DNA of 64,000 bases. Source: Streptomyces sp. Root431. GTDB lineage: Bacteria; Actinomycetota; Actinomycetes; Streptomycetales; Streptomycetaceae. Position 1 is the first letter of the stretch. The number at the start of each line of letters is the position of its first letter. The notes under the pieces are model-generated. The model was given only the letters and a program-made list of their open reading frames with translations, was not told where the DNA came from and ran no database searches. Shown one piece after another: positions 24,454 through 32,377 of this stretch. The DNA is taken from contig NZ_LMEI01000006.1 of NCBI RefSeq assembly GCF_001426585.1, forward strand, positions 62,001 through 126,000, in the 5' to 3' direction. The translations under genes were made by a program, and so were the position numbers.

Positions 24454-25215
24454 ATGTCCACCACCGAGCAGCGCGTAGCCGTCGTCACGGGTGCCGCACG
24501 AGGCATCGGCGCCGCCACGGCGCTCCGCCTCGCGGCCGAGGGCCGCGCCGTCGCCGTACTCGACCTCGACGAGGCGGCCTGCAAGGACACCGTCGAGAAG
24601 ATCACGGCCGCGGGCGGCACCGCCCTCGCGGTCGGCTGCGACGTCTCGGACGGCGCCCAGGTGGAGGCCGCCGTCGCGCGGATCGCCGCCGAGCTCGGCG
24701 CGCCGACGATCCTCGTCAACAACGCCGGCGTGCTCCGCGACAACCTGCTCTTCAAGATGTCCGAGTCCGACTGGGACCTCGTCATGAACGTGCACCTCAA
24801 GGGCGCGTTCCTGATGGCGAAGGCCTGCCAGAAGCACATGGTGGACGCGGGCTTCGGCCGGATCGTCTCGCTCTCCTCCTCCTCGGCGCTCGGCAACCGC
24901 GGCCAGGCCAACTACTCCGCGGTCAAGGCGGGTCTGCAGGGCCTCACCAAGACGCTCGCCAAGGAGCTCGGCAAGTTCGGCATCACCGCCAACGCCGTCG
25001 CCCCCGGCTTCATCGTCACCGAGATGACCGCGCAGACCGCCGAGCGCGTCGGCATGGGCTTCGAGGAGTTCCAGGCGGCCGCCGCCTCCATGATCCCGGT
25101 CCAGCGCGTCGGCCGCCCCGAGGACGTCGCCAACGCGATCGCCTTCTTCGCGGGCGACGACGCCGGCTTTGTCTCCGGCCAGGTCATGTACGTGGCCGGC
25201 GGCCCGCTCAACTGA
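24454..25215 (+). CDS. fabG: 3-oxoacyl-ACP reductase-like SDR (FabG family)
   Basis: 253 residues; the ATG follows gcgaggagaacc. A classical short-chain dehydrogenase: VVTGAARGIGAATAL (dinucleotide loop), NNAG (ILVNNAGVL), Ser in SLSSSSALGN, Tyr-x3-Lys in NYSAVKAGLQ, and a C-terminus ending VSGQVMYVAGGPL. NADPH-dependent reduction of 3-oxoacyl thioesters or related carbonyls is expected. Close similarity to FabG is clear, but streptomycetes carry many copies and this one, paired with a second SDR 29 bp downstream, is probably accessory (fatty-acid or polyketide-type metabolism) and not the essential housekeeping enzyme. Confidence 0.85.
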   Translation: MSTTEQRVAVVTGAARGIGAATALRLAAEGRAVAVLDLDEAACKDTVEKITAAGGTALAVGCDVSDGAQVEAAVARIAAELGAPTILVNNAGVLRDNLLFKMSESDWDLVMNVHLKGAFLMAKACQKHMVDAGFGRIVSLSSSSALGNRGQANYSAVKAGLQGLTKTLAKELGKFGITANAVAPGFIVTEMTAQTAERVGMGFEEFQAAAASMIPVQRVGRPEDVANAIAFFAGDDAGFVSGQVMYVAGGPLN

Positions 25216-25244
25216 CATCCAGGCAGCAGCGAGAGGAGGCGGTC

Positions 25245-26012
25245 ATGACCGCGAACGAACGGCCGGAGCTCTCCGGCAAGGTCGCCCTCGTCACCGGCGC
25301 GAGCCGGGGCATCGGCTACGGCATCGCCGAGGCGCTCGTCGCCCGCGGCGACCGGGTCGTCATCACCGGGCGCGGCGAGGAGGCCCTCAAGGAGGCCGCC
25401 GAGCGGCTCGGCGCCGACCGGGTCATCGGTGTCCCGGGCAAGGCCCACGACCTGGCCCACCAGGCGGCAGCCGTCGAGGCGGCCATGGACGGCTTCGGCC
25501 GGCTGGACTTCCTGGTCAACAACGCCGGGACGAACCCGGTCTTCGGCCCCATGGCCGATCTGGACCTCGGGGTGGCCCGCAAGGTCTTCGAGACCAATGT
25601 GATCTCGGCGCTCGGTTTCGCCCAGCGGAGCTGGCACGCCTGGCAGAAGGATCACGGCGGTGCGATCGTGAACATCGCGTCCGTCGCCGCCGTCTCCGCT
25701 TCGCCGTTCATCGGCGCGTACGGGATGAGCAAAGCCGCGATGGTGAATCTGACCCTCCAGCTGGCGCACGAATTCGCGCCGCTCGTGAGGGTCAACGCCA
25801 TCGCTCCCGCCGTCGTGAAGACGAAGTTCGCGCAGGCGCTGTACGAGGGCCGCGAGGCGGAGGCGGCCGCGGCGTACCCGCTCGGCCGGCTCGGCGTCCC
25901 CGAGGACATCGGCGGCGCGGCCGCCTTCCTGACCTCCGCGCAGTCGGAGTGGATCACCGGCCAGACCCTCGTCGTCGACGGCGGGATTTTCCTGAACGCC
26001 GGAGTCGGCTGA
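25245..26012 (+). CDS. SDR family oxidoreductase
   Basis: 255 residues from ATG 25245 with gagaggaggcgg as ribosome site. Motifs: LVTGASRGIGYGIAEAL, DFLVNNAGTNPVFG, active-site Ser in VNIASVAAVSAS, Tyr-x3-Lys in AYGMSKAAMV, and LVVDGGIFLNAG at the end. The Arg in ITGRGEEAL after beta-strand 2 suggests NADP preference. It shares a transcription unit with the FabG-like gene upstream, which suggests sequential reductions in one pathway. Exact substrate cannot be read from the sequence. Confidence 0.85.
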   Translation: MTANERPELSGKVALVTGASRGIGYGIAEALVARGDRVVITGRGEEALKEAAERLGADRVIGVPGKAHDLAHQAAAVEAAMDGFGRLDFLVNNAGTNPVFGPMADLDLGVARKVFETNVISALGFAQRSWHAWQKDHGGAIVNIASVAAVSASPFIGAYGMSKAAMVNLTLQLAHEFAPLVRVNAIAPAVVKTKFAQALYEGREAEAAAAYPLGRLGVPEDIGGAAAFLTSAQSEWITGQTLVVDGGIFLNAGVG

Positions 26013-26017
26013 CCGAT

Positions 26018-26049
26018 ATCCGGACACTTTCCGGATTTCGTGTCCGGAT
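26018..26049 (+). terminator. Hairpin after the SDR pair
   Basis: atccggacac (26018-26027) pairs perfectly with gtgtccggat (26040-26049) across a 12-nt loop, 5 bp after the SDR stop. It is likely the terminator of the fabG-like operon. Confidence 0.6.
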
Positions 26050-26160
26050 TGGCCCCGGTTATACGTCGAATGCCTCAAGTGCCCCGTCGGGCTCGAAGAT
26101 TGACCTGACGGGGTGCTGCGGTATCGTCGGCCGACCCGTGGCTGAACGAGGAGCGTGCAC

Positions 26161-27738
26161 GTGTTCAACCGGACCAGTCTGCAGGCCGCTGCAGCCCTTG
26201 CGTCCATATCCCTGGTGGCCGGATGCGGTGTCTTTTCGGACAGCGAATCCGCCGGGGATCAGAGAATCGTCATCGGTACGATGAGTTCTCCCACCACGCT
26301 TGATCCGGCCGCGGCCTGGGACAATTCCTGGGAGCTCTTCCGGAATGTCTTCCAGACCCTGGTGAGTTTCCCGACAGGCAGCACGGCGCCGCAGTCCGAC
26401 GCCGCCGACTGCAAGTTCACGGACACGTCGAGCCGCGTCTTCGAGTGCAAGCTCCAGGAGGGCCTGAAGTTCTCCAACGGGCACAATCTGGACGCCGAGG
26501 CCGTGCGGTACTCGATCGAGCGCATTCGCACGATCAACCACAAGGGCGGCCCCAACGGGATGCTCGGCTCGCTCGGCAAGATCGAGACCGTCGGCGACCG
26601 GACCGTCGTCTTCCGGCTGAACAAGTCGGACGCCACCTTCCCGTTCGTCCTCGCGACCCCCGCGATGTCCCTCGTGGACCCGGCCGAGTACCCGGCGGAC
26701 AAGCTCCGCACGGACGGCAAGCTCGTCGGCTCCGGCCCGTACGTCCTCGACTCCTACGAGGAGCGGAAGACGGCGGAGCTGACCCGGAACCCCACCTACA
26801 AGGGCTTCGCCGACCGCAAGAACGGCGGCGCGACGATCCGGTACTACGACGACTCCGAGGCGATGGTCGCCGCGCTCCGGAAGGACGAGATCGACGCCAC
26901 CTACCGCGGCCTCAGCGCCGCCGAGGTCGTCGAGTTCCAGGAGGACAAGCCCGAGAACAAGCGCCTCCAGCTCGTCGAGTCCACCGGCGCCGACATCCGC
27001 TACCTGGTCTTCAACACCCAGGACCCCTCGGTCGCCAAGCCGGCCGTCCGCAAGGCCATCGCCCAGCTCGTCGACCGCGACGCCCTGGTCGAGAAGGTCT
27101 ACCAGGGCACCGCCGAGCCCCTGTACTCGATGGTTCCCAAGGGCATCGCCGCCCACACCACCAAGTTCTACGACCGCTACGGCACGCCGAGCGTCTCCAA
27201 GGCCGAGAAGATCCTGAAGAACGCCGGGATCGATGAGCCCGTCGAGCTGGACTTCTGGTACACGACCGACCGGTACGGCTCCTCGACGGCGCCCGAGTTC
27301 GAGGAGCTGAAGCGCCAGCTGGAGGCGTCCAAGCTCTTCAAGGTCGAGGTGCACGGCAAGCCCTGGAAGGAGTTCCAGGCGGGCTACCAGAAGGGCGAGT
27401 ACCCGGTCTTCGGGCGCGGCTGGTTCCCCGACTTCCCGGACCCGGACAACTTCGTCGCCCCCTTCGTGGGCAAGGAGAACGTCCTCGGCACGCCCTACGT
27501 GAGCGAGCGGATCACCGGCGAGCTGCTCCCGAAGTCCCGCCGCGAGAGCGACCGCGGGACGGTCACGGACGAGTTCGTGGAGGCCCAGGAGATCCTGGTC
27601 CAGGACGTCCGTCTGCTGCCCCTGTGGCAGGGCAAGCTGTACATCGCGGCCGGCGAGGACATCGGCGGCGCCGAGCGCGCCCTCGACCCGCAGACGGTCA
27701 TGCAGCTGTGGGAGCTGCACCGCCGGGCCAGCTGGTAG
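26161..27738 (+). CDS. Peptide/nickel-type ABC transporter substrate-binding lipoprotein
   Basis: About 525 residues. GTG 26161 is 7 nt after aggag; GTG 26155 is too close to it. The signal peptide ends in a lipobox (SISLVAGC), so the protein is lipid-anchored outside the membrane. The family 5 solute-binding fold is clear: IVIGTMSSPTTLDPAAAWDN, GLKFSNGHNLDAEAVRYSIE, GSGPYVLDSYEER, VRKAIAQLVDRDALV, and a C-terminus with LLPLWQGKLYIAA. It binds oligopeptides or similar ligands for an ABC importer, but no permease or ATPase genes are adjacent, so it is an orphan receptor or uses components encoded elsewhere. Confidence 0.9.
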   Translation: MFNRTSLQAAAALASISLVAGCGVFSDSESAGDQRIVIGTMSSPTTLDPAAAWDNSWELFRNVFQTLVSFPTGSTAPQSDAADCKFTDTSSRVFECKLQEGLKFSNGHNLDAEAVRYSIERIRTINHKGGPNGMLGSLGKIETVGDRTVVFRLNKSDATFPFVLATPAMSLVDPAEYPADKLRTDGKLVGSGPYVLDSYEERKTAELTRNPTYKGFADRKNGGATIRYYDDSEAMVAALRKDEIDATYRGLSAAEVVEFQEDKPENKRLQLVESTGADIRYLVFNTQDPSVAKPAVRKAIAQLVDRDALVEKVYQGTAEPLYSMVPKGIAAHTTKFYDRYGTPSVSKAEKILKNAGIDEPVELDFWYTTDRYGSSTAPEFEELKRQLEASKLFKVEVHGKPWKEFQAGYQKGEYPVFGRGWFPDFPDPDNFVAPFVGKENVLGTPYVSERITGELLPKSRRESDRGTVTDEFVEAQEILVQDVRLLPLWQGKLYIAAGEDIGGAERALDPQTVMQLWELHRRASW

Positions 27739-27833
27739 TCCGACGGCCGGTGGACGGCCTGCGGGGGCCACTGTCAGTGGCCCCCGGTAGGTTCTCGGAC
27801 GTAGACAGGAACGTCCACCGGAGGTTGTTGACC

Positions 27834-28517
27834 GTGACCGACACCAGCATGCTGCCCGAGTCCTGGCGGGGTGTCCTCGGCGAGGAGCTGCGCAAGCCGT
27901 ACTTCGCCCAGCTCACCGAGTTCGTCGAGGAGGAGCGCGCCAGGGGACCGGTCTTCCCGCCGAAGGACGAGGTCTTCGCCGCCCTCGACGCCACCCCGTA
28001 CGACAAGGTCAAGGTCCTGATCCTCGGTCAGGACCCGTACCACGGCGAGGGGCAGGGGCACGGCCTCTGCTTCTCCGTCCGCCCCGGCGTGAAGACCCCG
28101 CCCTCCCTGCGGAACATCTACAAGGAGATGCAGGCGGAACTGGGCCACCCGATCCCGGACAACGGCTATCTGATGCCGTGGGCCGAGCAGGGCGTCCTCC
28201 TGCTGAACGCGGTCCTGACGGTCCGCTCCGGCGAGGCGAACTCGCACAAGGGCAAGGGCTGGGAGAAGTTCACCGACGCCGTGATCACCGCGGTCGCCTC
28301 GCGGCCCGACCCGGCCGTCTTCGTCCTCTGGGGCAACTACGCGCAGAAGAAGCTCCCGCTCATCGACGAGGAGCGGCACGTCGTCGTGAAGGGGGCCCAC
28401 CCCTCGCCCCTGTCGGCGAAGAAGTTCTTCGGCTCGCGGCCCTTCACCCAGATCGACGCGGCCGTCGCGGCCCAGGGACACGAGCCGATCGACTGGCGCA
28501 TCCCGGACCTCGGCTGA
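27834..28517 (+). CDS. ung: Uracil-DNA glycosylase, family 1
   Basis: 227 residues from GTG 27834, with ccggagg upstream. The water-activating motif GQDPYHGEGQGHGL, the uracil-recognition stretch LNAVLTVRSGEANSHKGKGW, and the DNA-intercalation motif GAHPSPLSAKKFFGSRPF are all present and complete. The enzyme removes uracil from DNA as the first step of base excision repair in the cytosol. Its length is normal for the family. Adjacent genes are unrelated, so it is probably a single-gene unit with its promoter in the 95-bp upstream gap. Confidence 0.95.
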   Translation: MTDTSMLPESWRGVLGEELRKPYFAQLTEFVEEERARGPVFPPKDEVFAALDATPYDKVKVLILGQDPYHGEGQGHGLCFSVRPGVKTPPSLRNIYKEMQAELGHPIPDNGYLMPWAEQGVLLLNAVLTVRSGEANSHKGKGWEKFTDAVITAVASRPDPAVFVLWGNYAQKKLPLIDEERHVVVKGAHPSPLSAKKFFGSRPFTQIDAAVAAQGHEPIDWRIPDLG

Positions 28518-28587
28518 GCCTCGGCCGGATCGGGGCCCGGTGCGGCTAGCGTCGGCTCTCCCAATGGGTGAGCGGGTGGAGGCCGGC

Positions 28588-29061
28588 ATGACCGAGCAGC
28601 AGCAGGCGGCGGACGACGGGGTCATGACCAGGATCGGGCAGGCCATGATGCTGCTGCACGGCGGCGACCGGGAAGAGGCCCGCAATCGGTTCGGGGTGCT
28701 GTGGCAGCAGATCGGCCCCGACGGGGACCCGCTGCACCGCTGCACCCTCGCCCACTACATGGCCGACGCCCAGGACGACCCCGACGACGAGCTGGCCTGG
28801 GACCTGCGGGCGCTGAGCGCGGCCGGGGGGCTCGCGGAGGAGCGGCTCGCCGAGCACGACTCGGCCGTCGCGCTGCGCGCGTTGTACCCCTCGCTCCACC
28901 TCAACCTCGCCGCCGACTACGTCAAGCTCCAGCGGCCGGACGCCGCGCGGGTCCATCTGGACCGGGCCCGCGCGGCGTCGGACACGCTCGACGACGACGG
29001 CTACGGGAACGGGGTGCGGGCCGCGATCGAGCGCGTGGAGCTGCGGCTCCGGAACATGTGA
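28588..29061 (+). CDS. TPR-like helical protein, unknown
   Basis: 157 residues from ATG 28588, which has a well-spaced ggaggccggc; ATG 28564 is less well placed. The sequence is built of helical pairs with TPR-like spacing (IGQAMMLLHGGDREEARNRF, LHLNLAADYVKLQRPDAARV). It starts with a Gln-rich segment and has no signal or membrane helix. Similar short TPR proteins are widespread in Streptomyces with no assigned role beyond protein binding. It follows ung by 70 bp and may be cotranscribed with it. Confidence 0.75.
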   Translation: MTEQQQAADDGVMTRIGQAMMLLHGGDREEARNRFGVLWQQIGPDGDPLHRCTLAHYMADAQDDPDDELAWDLRALSAAGGLAEERLAEHDSAVALRALYPSLHLNLAADYVKLQRPDAARVHLDRARAASDTLDDDGYGNGVRAAIERVELRLRNM

Positions 29062-29130
29062 CGGGGCATCTCAAGGGGCATGTGACGGGGCGCCTCAAGG
29101 GGCGCGTGACGGGGCATGTGGCGGGGCGGC
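29060..29130 (+). repeat. Short imperfect tandem repeat (gtgacggggc... units)
   Basis: Just after the TPR gene stop, units of the form gtgacggggc-NN-ctcaaggggc repeat about three times, with decay toward the end. It is non-coding and lies between two genes that converge. It looks like slippage-generated filler. Confidence 0.5.
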
Positions 29131-29146
29131 CGGGCGCCGTGTCGGC

Positions 29147-29665
29147 TCACCGGCCGTACGTGCCGTGGCAGATCCTGGCCTGATCGCTGCCCGGGTCCCA
29201 GCCTCCGTACCGCTCGCCCAGGTCGCAGACGTCCGCCCGGGAGTGCGGCGGTTCCTTCGGCAGGTCCGCGAGGCCCGGCAGCTCCGGCACGGCCGGCCAG
29301 GCTTCCGGGCGCGGAGTCTCGCGGTGCCGGGGTGTGGCGGTGGGGCGCGGCGCCGACGGCCGCGGAGGGGCCGCCGTCCGCCGGTGCCGTTCGGGTACGG
29401 CAGCGGGTGCGGGTGTCGCGCGGGGCGCGGCGGACGTCCGGGGCGCGGCCGCGGCGGGCGGAGGAGCGGGGAGCGCCGCCTCCAGGGCCTCGCGGGCCGG
29501 GCCCTCGATCATCTGCGGTGCCGCTTCCTCGGCGGGGAGGACGGAGGACTCCGCCGCGGGTGTGGGGGCGGGCGCCGCCGGCGGGGCGTCCACCGGGGCG
29601 CAGCCTGCCAGGGCGGCGACCGCCGCCCCGAACAGGATCTTCGCTGTGGTTCGGGTTCCATGCAC
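29147..29665 (-). CDS. Ala/Pro-rich lipoprotein with conserved Cys-containing C-terminus
   Basis: About 172 residues from GTG 29665, VHGTRTTAKILFGAAVAALA then GC (lipobox LAGC), so it is likely lipid-anchored. Residues 25-125 are a low-complexity Ala/Pro/Arg linker. The last 35 residues form a compact module, DVCDLGERYGGWDPGSDQ followed by ARICHGTYGR, with two Cys that could form a disulfide. This tail is a recurring motif in streptomycete secreted proteins of unknown role. The linker is of typical wall-spanning length. Function cannot be assigned. Confidence 0.7.
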   Translation of the reverse strand: MHGTRTTAKILFGAAVAALAGCAPVDAPPAAPAPTPAAESSVLPAEEAAPQMIEGPAREALEAALPAPPPAAAAPRTSAAPRATPAPAAVPERHRRTAAPPRPSAPRPTATPRHRETPRPEAWPAVPELPGLADLPKEPPHSRADVCDLGERYGGWDPGSDQARICHGTYGR

Positions 29666-29760
29666 CGCGCCACTCTGCTGGTCCGGCGGTGATCTTCGCG
29701 CCCCTACCGGCCGGGAATGCCCCGCACGGGTGAGCCGCGGCGGGCCCCGCCTTGACCTGC

Positions 29761-30300
29761 TCAGTCGCCGGTGGCGCCGTCGATCCGCTCGCGGAGCAGG
29801 TCCGCGTGCCCGTTGTGGCGGGCGTACTCCTCGATCATGTGCAGGTAGATCCAGCGGAGGTTGAAGGTCCGTCCCGTGCGGTGCTCGCCGACGCCCAGGT
29901 CGTCGAGGCCGTGCGGGGCGGCGAGCGTCCGGGCGTGGGCGATCTCGGCCTGCCAGGTGGCGTAGGCCTCCTCGTAGGTGTCCTCGTCCGTGGCGTGGAT
30001 GTCCCGGTCGGAGTCCTCGGCGGTGGAGTAGATCCAGCCCGCCTCCTTCTCGCCGGCCAGCACGCGGCGGAACCAGCCGCGCTCGACCTCGGCCATGTGC
30101 CGGACGAGACCCAGCAGGTTGAGGTCGGACGGGGGAGCGGAGAGGGTGCGCAGCTGGGCGTCGTCGAGGCCCTCGCACTTGCTCGCGAGGGTCGCGCGAT
30201 GGAAGTCGAGCCACTGCTCCAGAGCCTCGCGCTCGCCCGAGGTGGTGGACGGGTCGACGCGCGGGACGGATGCGATGCGTTCGGTGGTCATGCGCGGCAT
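29761..30300 (-). CDS. DinB-family protein (DUF664 type)
   Basis: 179 residues from ATG 30300, or 176 from ATG 30291. A four-helix DinB-like fold is indicated by LEQWLDFHRATLASKCEGL, LLGLVRHMAEVERGWFRRVL and IYLHMIEEYARHNGHADLL. The three conserved metal-ligand His (VRHMAE, YLHMIEE, RHNGHAD) are present. Such proteins in actinobacteria include mycothiol- or bacillithiol-dependent S-transferases and many of unknown function. The gene is monocistronic, followed 95 bp later by the lipoprotein gene. Confidence 0.85.
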   Translation of the reverse strand: MPRMTTERIASVPRVDPSTTSGEREALEQWLDFHRATLASKCEGLDDAQLRTLSAPPSDLNLLGLVRHMAEVERGWFRRVLAGEKEAGWIYSTAEDSDRDIHATDEDTYEEAYATWQAEIAHARTLAAPHGLDDLGVGEHRTGRTFNLRWIYLHMIEEYARHNGHADLLRERIDGATGD

Positions 30301-30324
30301 CGTCCCTCATGGCCACCGGCAGCG

Positions 30325-31020
30325 CTACCGGCTTTCCCGCCGTGCCCCCGGTCCGCGGGGTACGTCCTGTCGGGTGCCCAGCATGCCGCGCAGCAACTCG
30401 TCGAAGCCGGTGCGCAGTTCGGCGCGGTCGGGCACGGTCGCGTGGAACGAGCCGGCGGCGCAGGAGAACATCAGCCCCTCGCACCAGGCGATGAGGGAGA
30501 GCGCGTGCCGCTCGGGTTCCGGCGAGCCGGCCGCCGTCATCGTCGCGACCAGCGGGTCGTGGAAGGCGGAGCCCGCGGCGTCGAAGAAGGCGCGGAGCTC
30601 GGGTCGGCGGGTGGCCTCGAGGGCCAGCTCGTAGCGGGAGACGAGCAGGGCGCGGTGGTCCGTGAGGTAGCGGTGCAGGGCGAGGGCGAGCGCGTCGACG
30701 AGCGCGTCGGCGGTCGGGGGCGTGCCGCCGGCGCCCGGCAGCTCGTCCGGAGTCAGCACGCGCGCCTCCCAGTGGACCTGGCGGCGTACGGCCGTCTCCA
30801 GGAGCGCCTGGCGGGTGCGGGCGTGATTGGACGTCGACCCCTGCGGCAGCCCGGCGCGTTCGTCCACGGCGCGGTGGGTCAGGCCCCGCATGCCGCGCTC
30901 GACGAGCAGTTCGAGAGCGGCGTCCCCGATCCGCTCAGCCCGGGAGGCGACGGCGGAGGCGGAGGCGGCGGCGGAGGAGGCAGCGGGGGTTTCCGAGGCA
31001 GGGGTGGTCGGTGCGCGCAT
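30325..31020 (-). CDS. TetR family transcriptional regulator
   Basis: 231 residues. After an Ala/Ser-rich N-terminal tail, the HTH domain reads IGDAALELLVERGMRGLTHR then AGLPQGSTSNHARTRQALLE, typical of TetR. The ligand domain is helical (LVDALALALHRYLTDHRALL). It is divergent from the FAD monooxygenase gene at 31113. The 92-bp gap has two near-identical palindromes (31044-31057 and 31078-31091). It should repress itself and the monooxygenase, with release by a hydrophobic or aromatic ligand. Binding to those sites is inference from position and symmetry. Confidence 0.9.
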   Translation of the reverse strand: MRAPTTPASETPAASSAAASASAVASRAERIGDAALELLVERGMRGLTHRAVDERAGLPQGSTSNHARTRQALLETAVRRQVHWEARVLTPDELPGAGGTPPTADALVDALALALHRYLTDHRALLVSRYELALEATRRPELRAFFDAAGSAFHDPLVATMTAAGSPEPERHALSLIAWCEGLMFSCAAGSFHATVPDRAELRTGFDELLRGMLGTRQDVPRGPGARRESR

Positions 31021-31043
31021 GGGGACAACGTACTACCGCTCTG

Positions 31044-31057
31044 ACTACACCTGTAGT
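31044..31057. promoter_or_regulatory. TetR operator 1 (ACTACACCTGTAGT)
   Basis: A perfect 6-2-6 palindrome in the TetR/monooxygenase gap. A second copy of the same half-sites lies at 31078-31091, centre-to-centre 34 bp, on the same DNA face. Confidence 0.75.
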
Positions 31058-31077
31058 ACGTTCATGATGTCGGACTC

Positions 31078-31091
31078 ACTACATCTGTAGT
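31078..31091. promoter_or_regulatory. TetR operator 2 (ACTACATCTGTAGT)
   Basis: A perfect 6-2-6 palindrome differing from operator 1 only in the two central bases. It lies 22 bp before the monooxygenase ATG and probably covers its promoter or start region. Confidence 0.75.
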
Positions 31092-31112
31092 CACGGACTC
31101 CGGGGAGCAGCC

Positions 31113-32300
31113 ATGGAACAGCACCGTGCCGTCGTCATCGGAGCCGGAATCGGCGGACTCACCGCCGCCGTCGCCCTCCACCGGAACGGCTGGCAGGTCA
31201 CCGTCCTGGAGCGCGCCGCCGACCTCGCCCCCGTTGGCGCCGGCATCGGCCTCGCCCCCAACTCCCAGCGTGCCCTGGACGTCATCGGCCTCGGCGACCG
31301 CGTCCGGGACCTCGCCGCCTGGCAGGGCGACGGCGGCATGCGCGCCCCCGACGGCCGCTGGCTCGCCCGGACGAACGCCCGCGCTGCCGCCGAGCGCTTC
31401 GGCGGGCCGCTCGTCCTCCTCCACCGCGCCACCCTCGTCGACATCCTCACCTCGGCGCTCCCCGACGGCACCGTCCGCACCGGAGCGCCCGCCTCCCTCG
31501 CCGATCCCGGCGACGACCGCCGCCCCGCCCGGCTGACCACCCCGGACGGCGACATCGAGGCCGAACTCGTCGTCGCCGCCGACGGCATCCGGTCCGCGAC
31601 ACGGCACACGCTCTTCCCCGAGCACCCCGGACCCCGGTACGCAGGCTGCACCACCTGGCGGGTCGTCGTCCCGGCCCCCGCACGGCCCTTCGCCCCGCAC
31701 GAGACCTGGGGCCCCGGACGCCTCTGGGGCACCCAGCCCCTGAAGGACGGCCGGATCTACGCGTACGCCATGGCCGCCGCCCCCGCCGGAGGCCGCGCCC
31801 CCGACGACGAGAAGGCCGAACTCCTGCGCCTCTTCGGCGACTGGCACCACCCCGTCCCCGAGATCCTCGCCGCCGTCGACCCCGACCAGGTCCTGCGCCA
31901 CGACGTCCACCACCTGCCGGACCCGCTCCCCGCCTTCCACCGGGGCCGGGTCGCCCTCCTCGGGGACGCCGCGCACGCGATGATGCCGAGCCTCGGCCAG
32001 GGCGGGAACCAGGCCATCGAGGACGCCGTCGTCCTCGCCCACCACGCCCGCTCCGCATCCGACTTCGTCCCCGGCCGCGCGCTCGCCGCCTACACCGCCG
32101 ACCGACTGCCGCGCACCACCGCCATCGTCCGCAAGGCCGCCCGCACCGGAGCGGTCACCCTGCTCTCCGCCCGGCCCGCCGTCGCCCTGCGCTCGGCGCT
32201 CGTCGGAGCGGTCTCCCGCTTCGGCCCGGGCCTCGTCCTGCGCGGCTTCGACGGCATCGCCGACTGGCGGCCGCCGGTGGCACCGTCCCGTCCCGCGTAA
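31113..32300 (+). CDS. FAD-dependent monooxygenase (aromatic hydroxylase type)
   Basis: 395 residues from ATG 31113 (site ccggggagcagcc). FAD motifs: VVIGAGIGGLTAAVALHRNG (dinucleotide-binding), VVAADGIRSATR (DG motif) and VALLGDAAHAMMPSLGQGGN (GD motif). This set defines group A flavoprotein hydroxylases, which use NAD(P)H and oxygen to hydroxylate aromatic or polyketide-like substrates. Divergence from TetR with twin operators suggests substrate-inducible detoxification or catabolism. The substrate is unknown. It is normal in length and apparently intact. Confidence 0.9.
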   Translation: MEQHRAVVIGAGIGGLTAAVALHRNGWQVTVLERAADLAPVGAGIGLAPNSQRALDVIGLGDRVRDLAAWQGDGGMRAPDGRWLARTNARAAAERFGGPLVLLHRATLVDILTSALPDGTVRTGAPASLADPGDDRRPARLTTPDGDIEAELVVAADGIRSATRHTLFPEHPGPRYAGCTTWRVVVPAPARPFAPHETWGPGRLWGTQPLKDGRIYAYAMAAAPAGGRAPDDEKAELLRLFGDWHHPVPEILAAVDPDQVLRHDVHHLPDPLPAFHRGRVALLGDAAHAMMPSLGQGGNQAIEDAVVLAHHARSASDFVPGRALAAYTADRLPRTTAIVRKAARTGAVTLLSARPAVALRSALVGAVSRFGPGLVLRGFDGIADWRPPVAPSRPA

Positions 32301-32377
32301 GCTGACCGGCGCGAACGGCCCGCGCGAGCGCGGCCGGTGGACACGAACCGCATGAGCGACAGGACAAGGGAGACCCC

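Noticed and set aside
26155..26160. GTG at 26155 as start of the solute-binding lipoprotein
   Set aside because: It lies only one base after the aggag site; GTG 26161 has normal spacing and gives a standard signal peptide.
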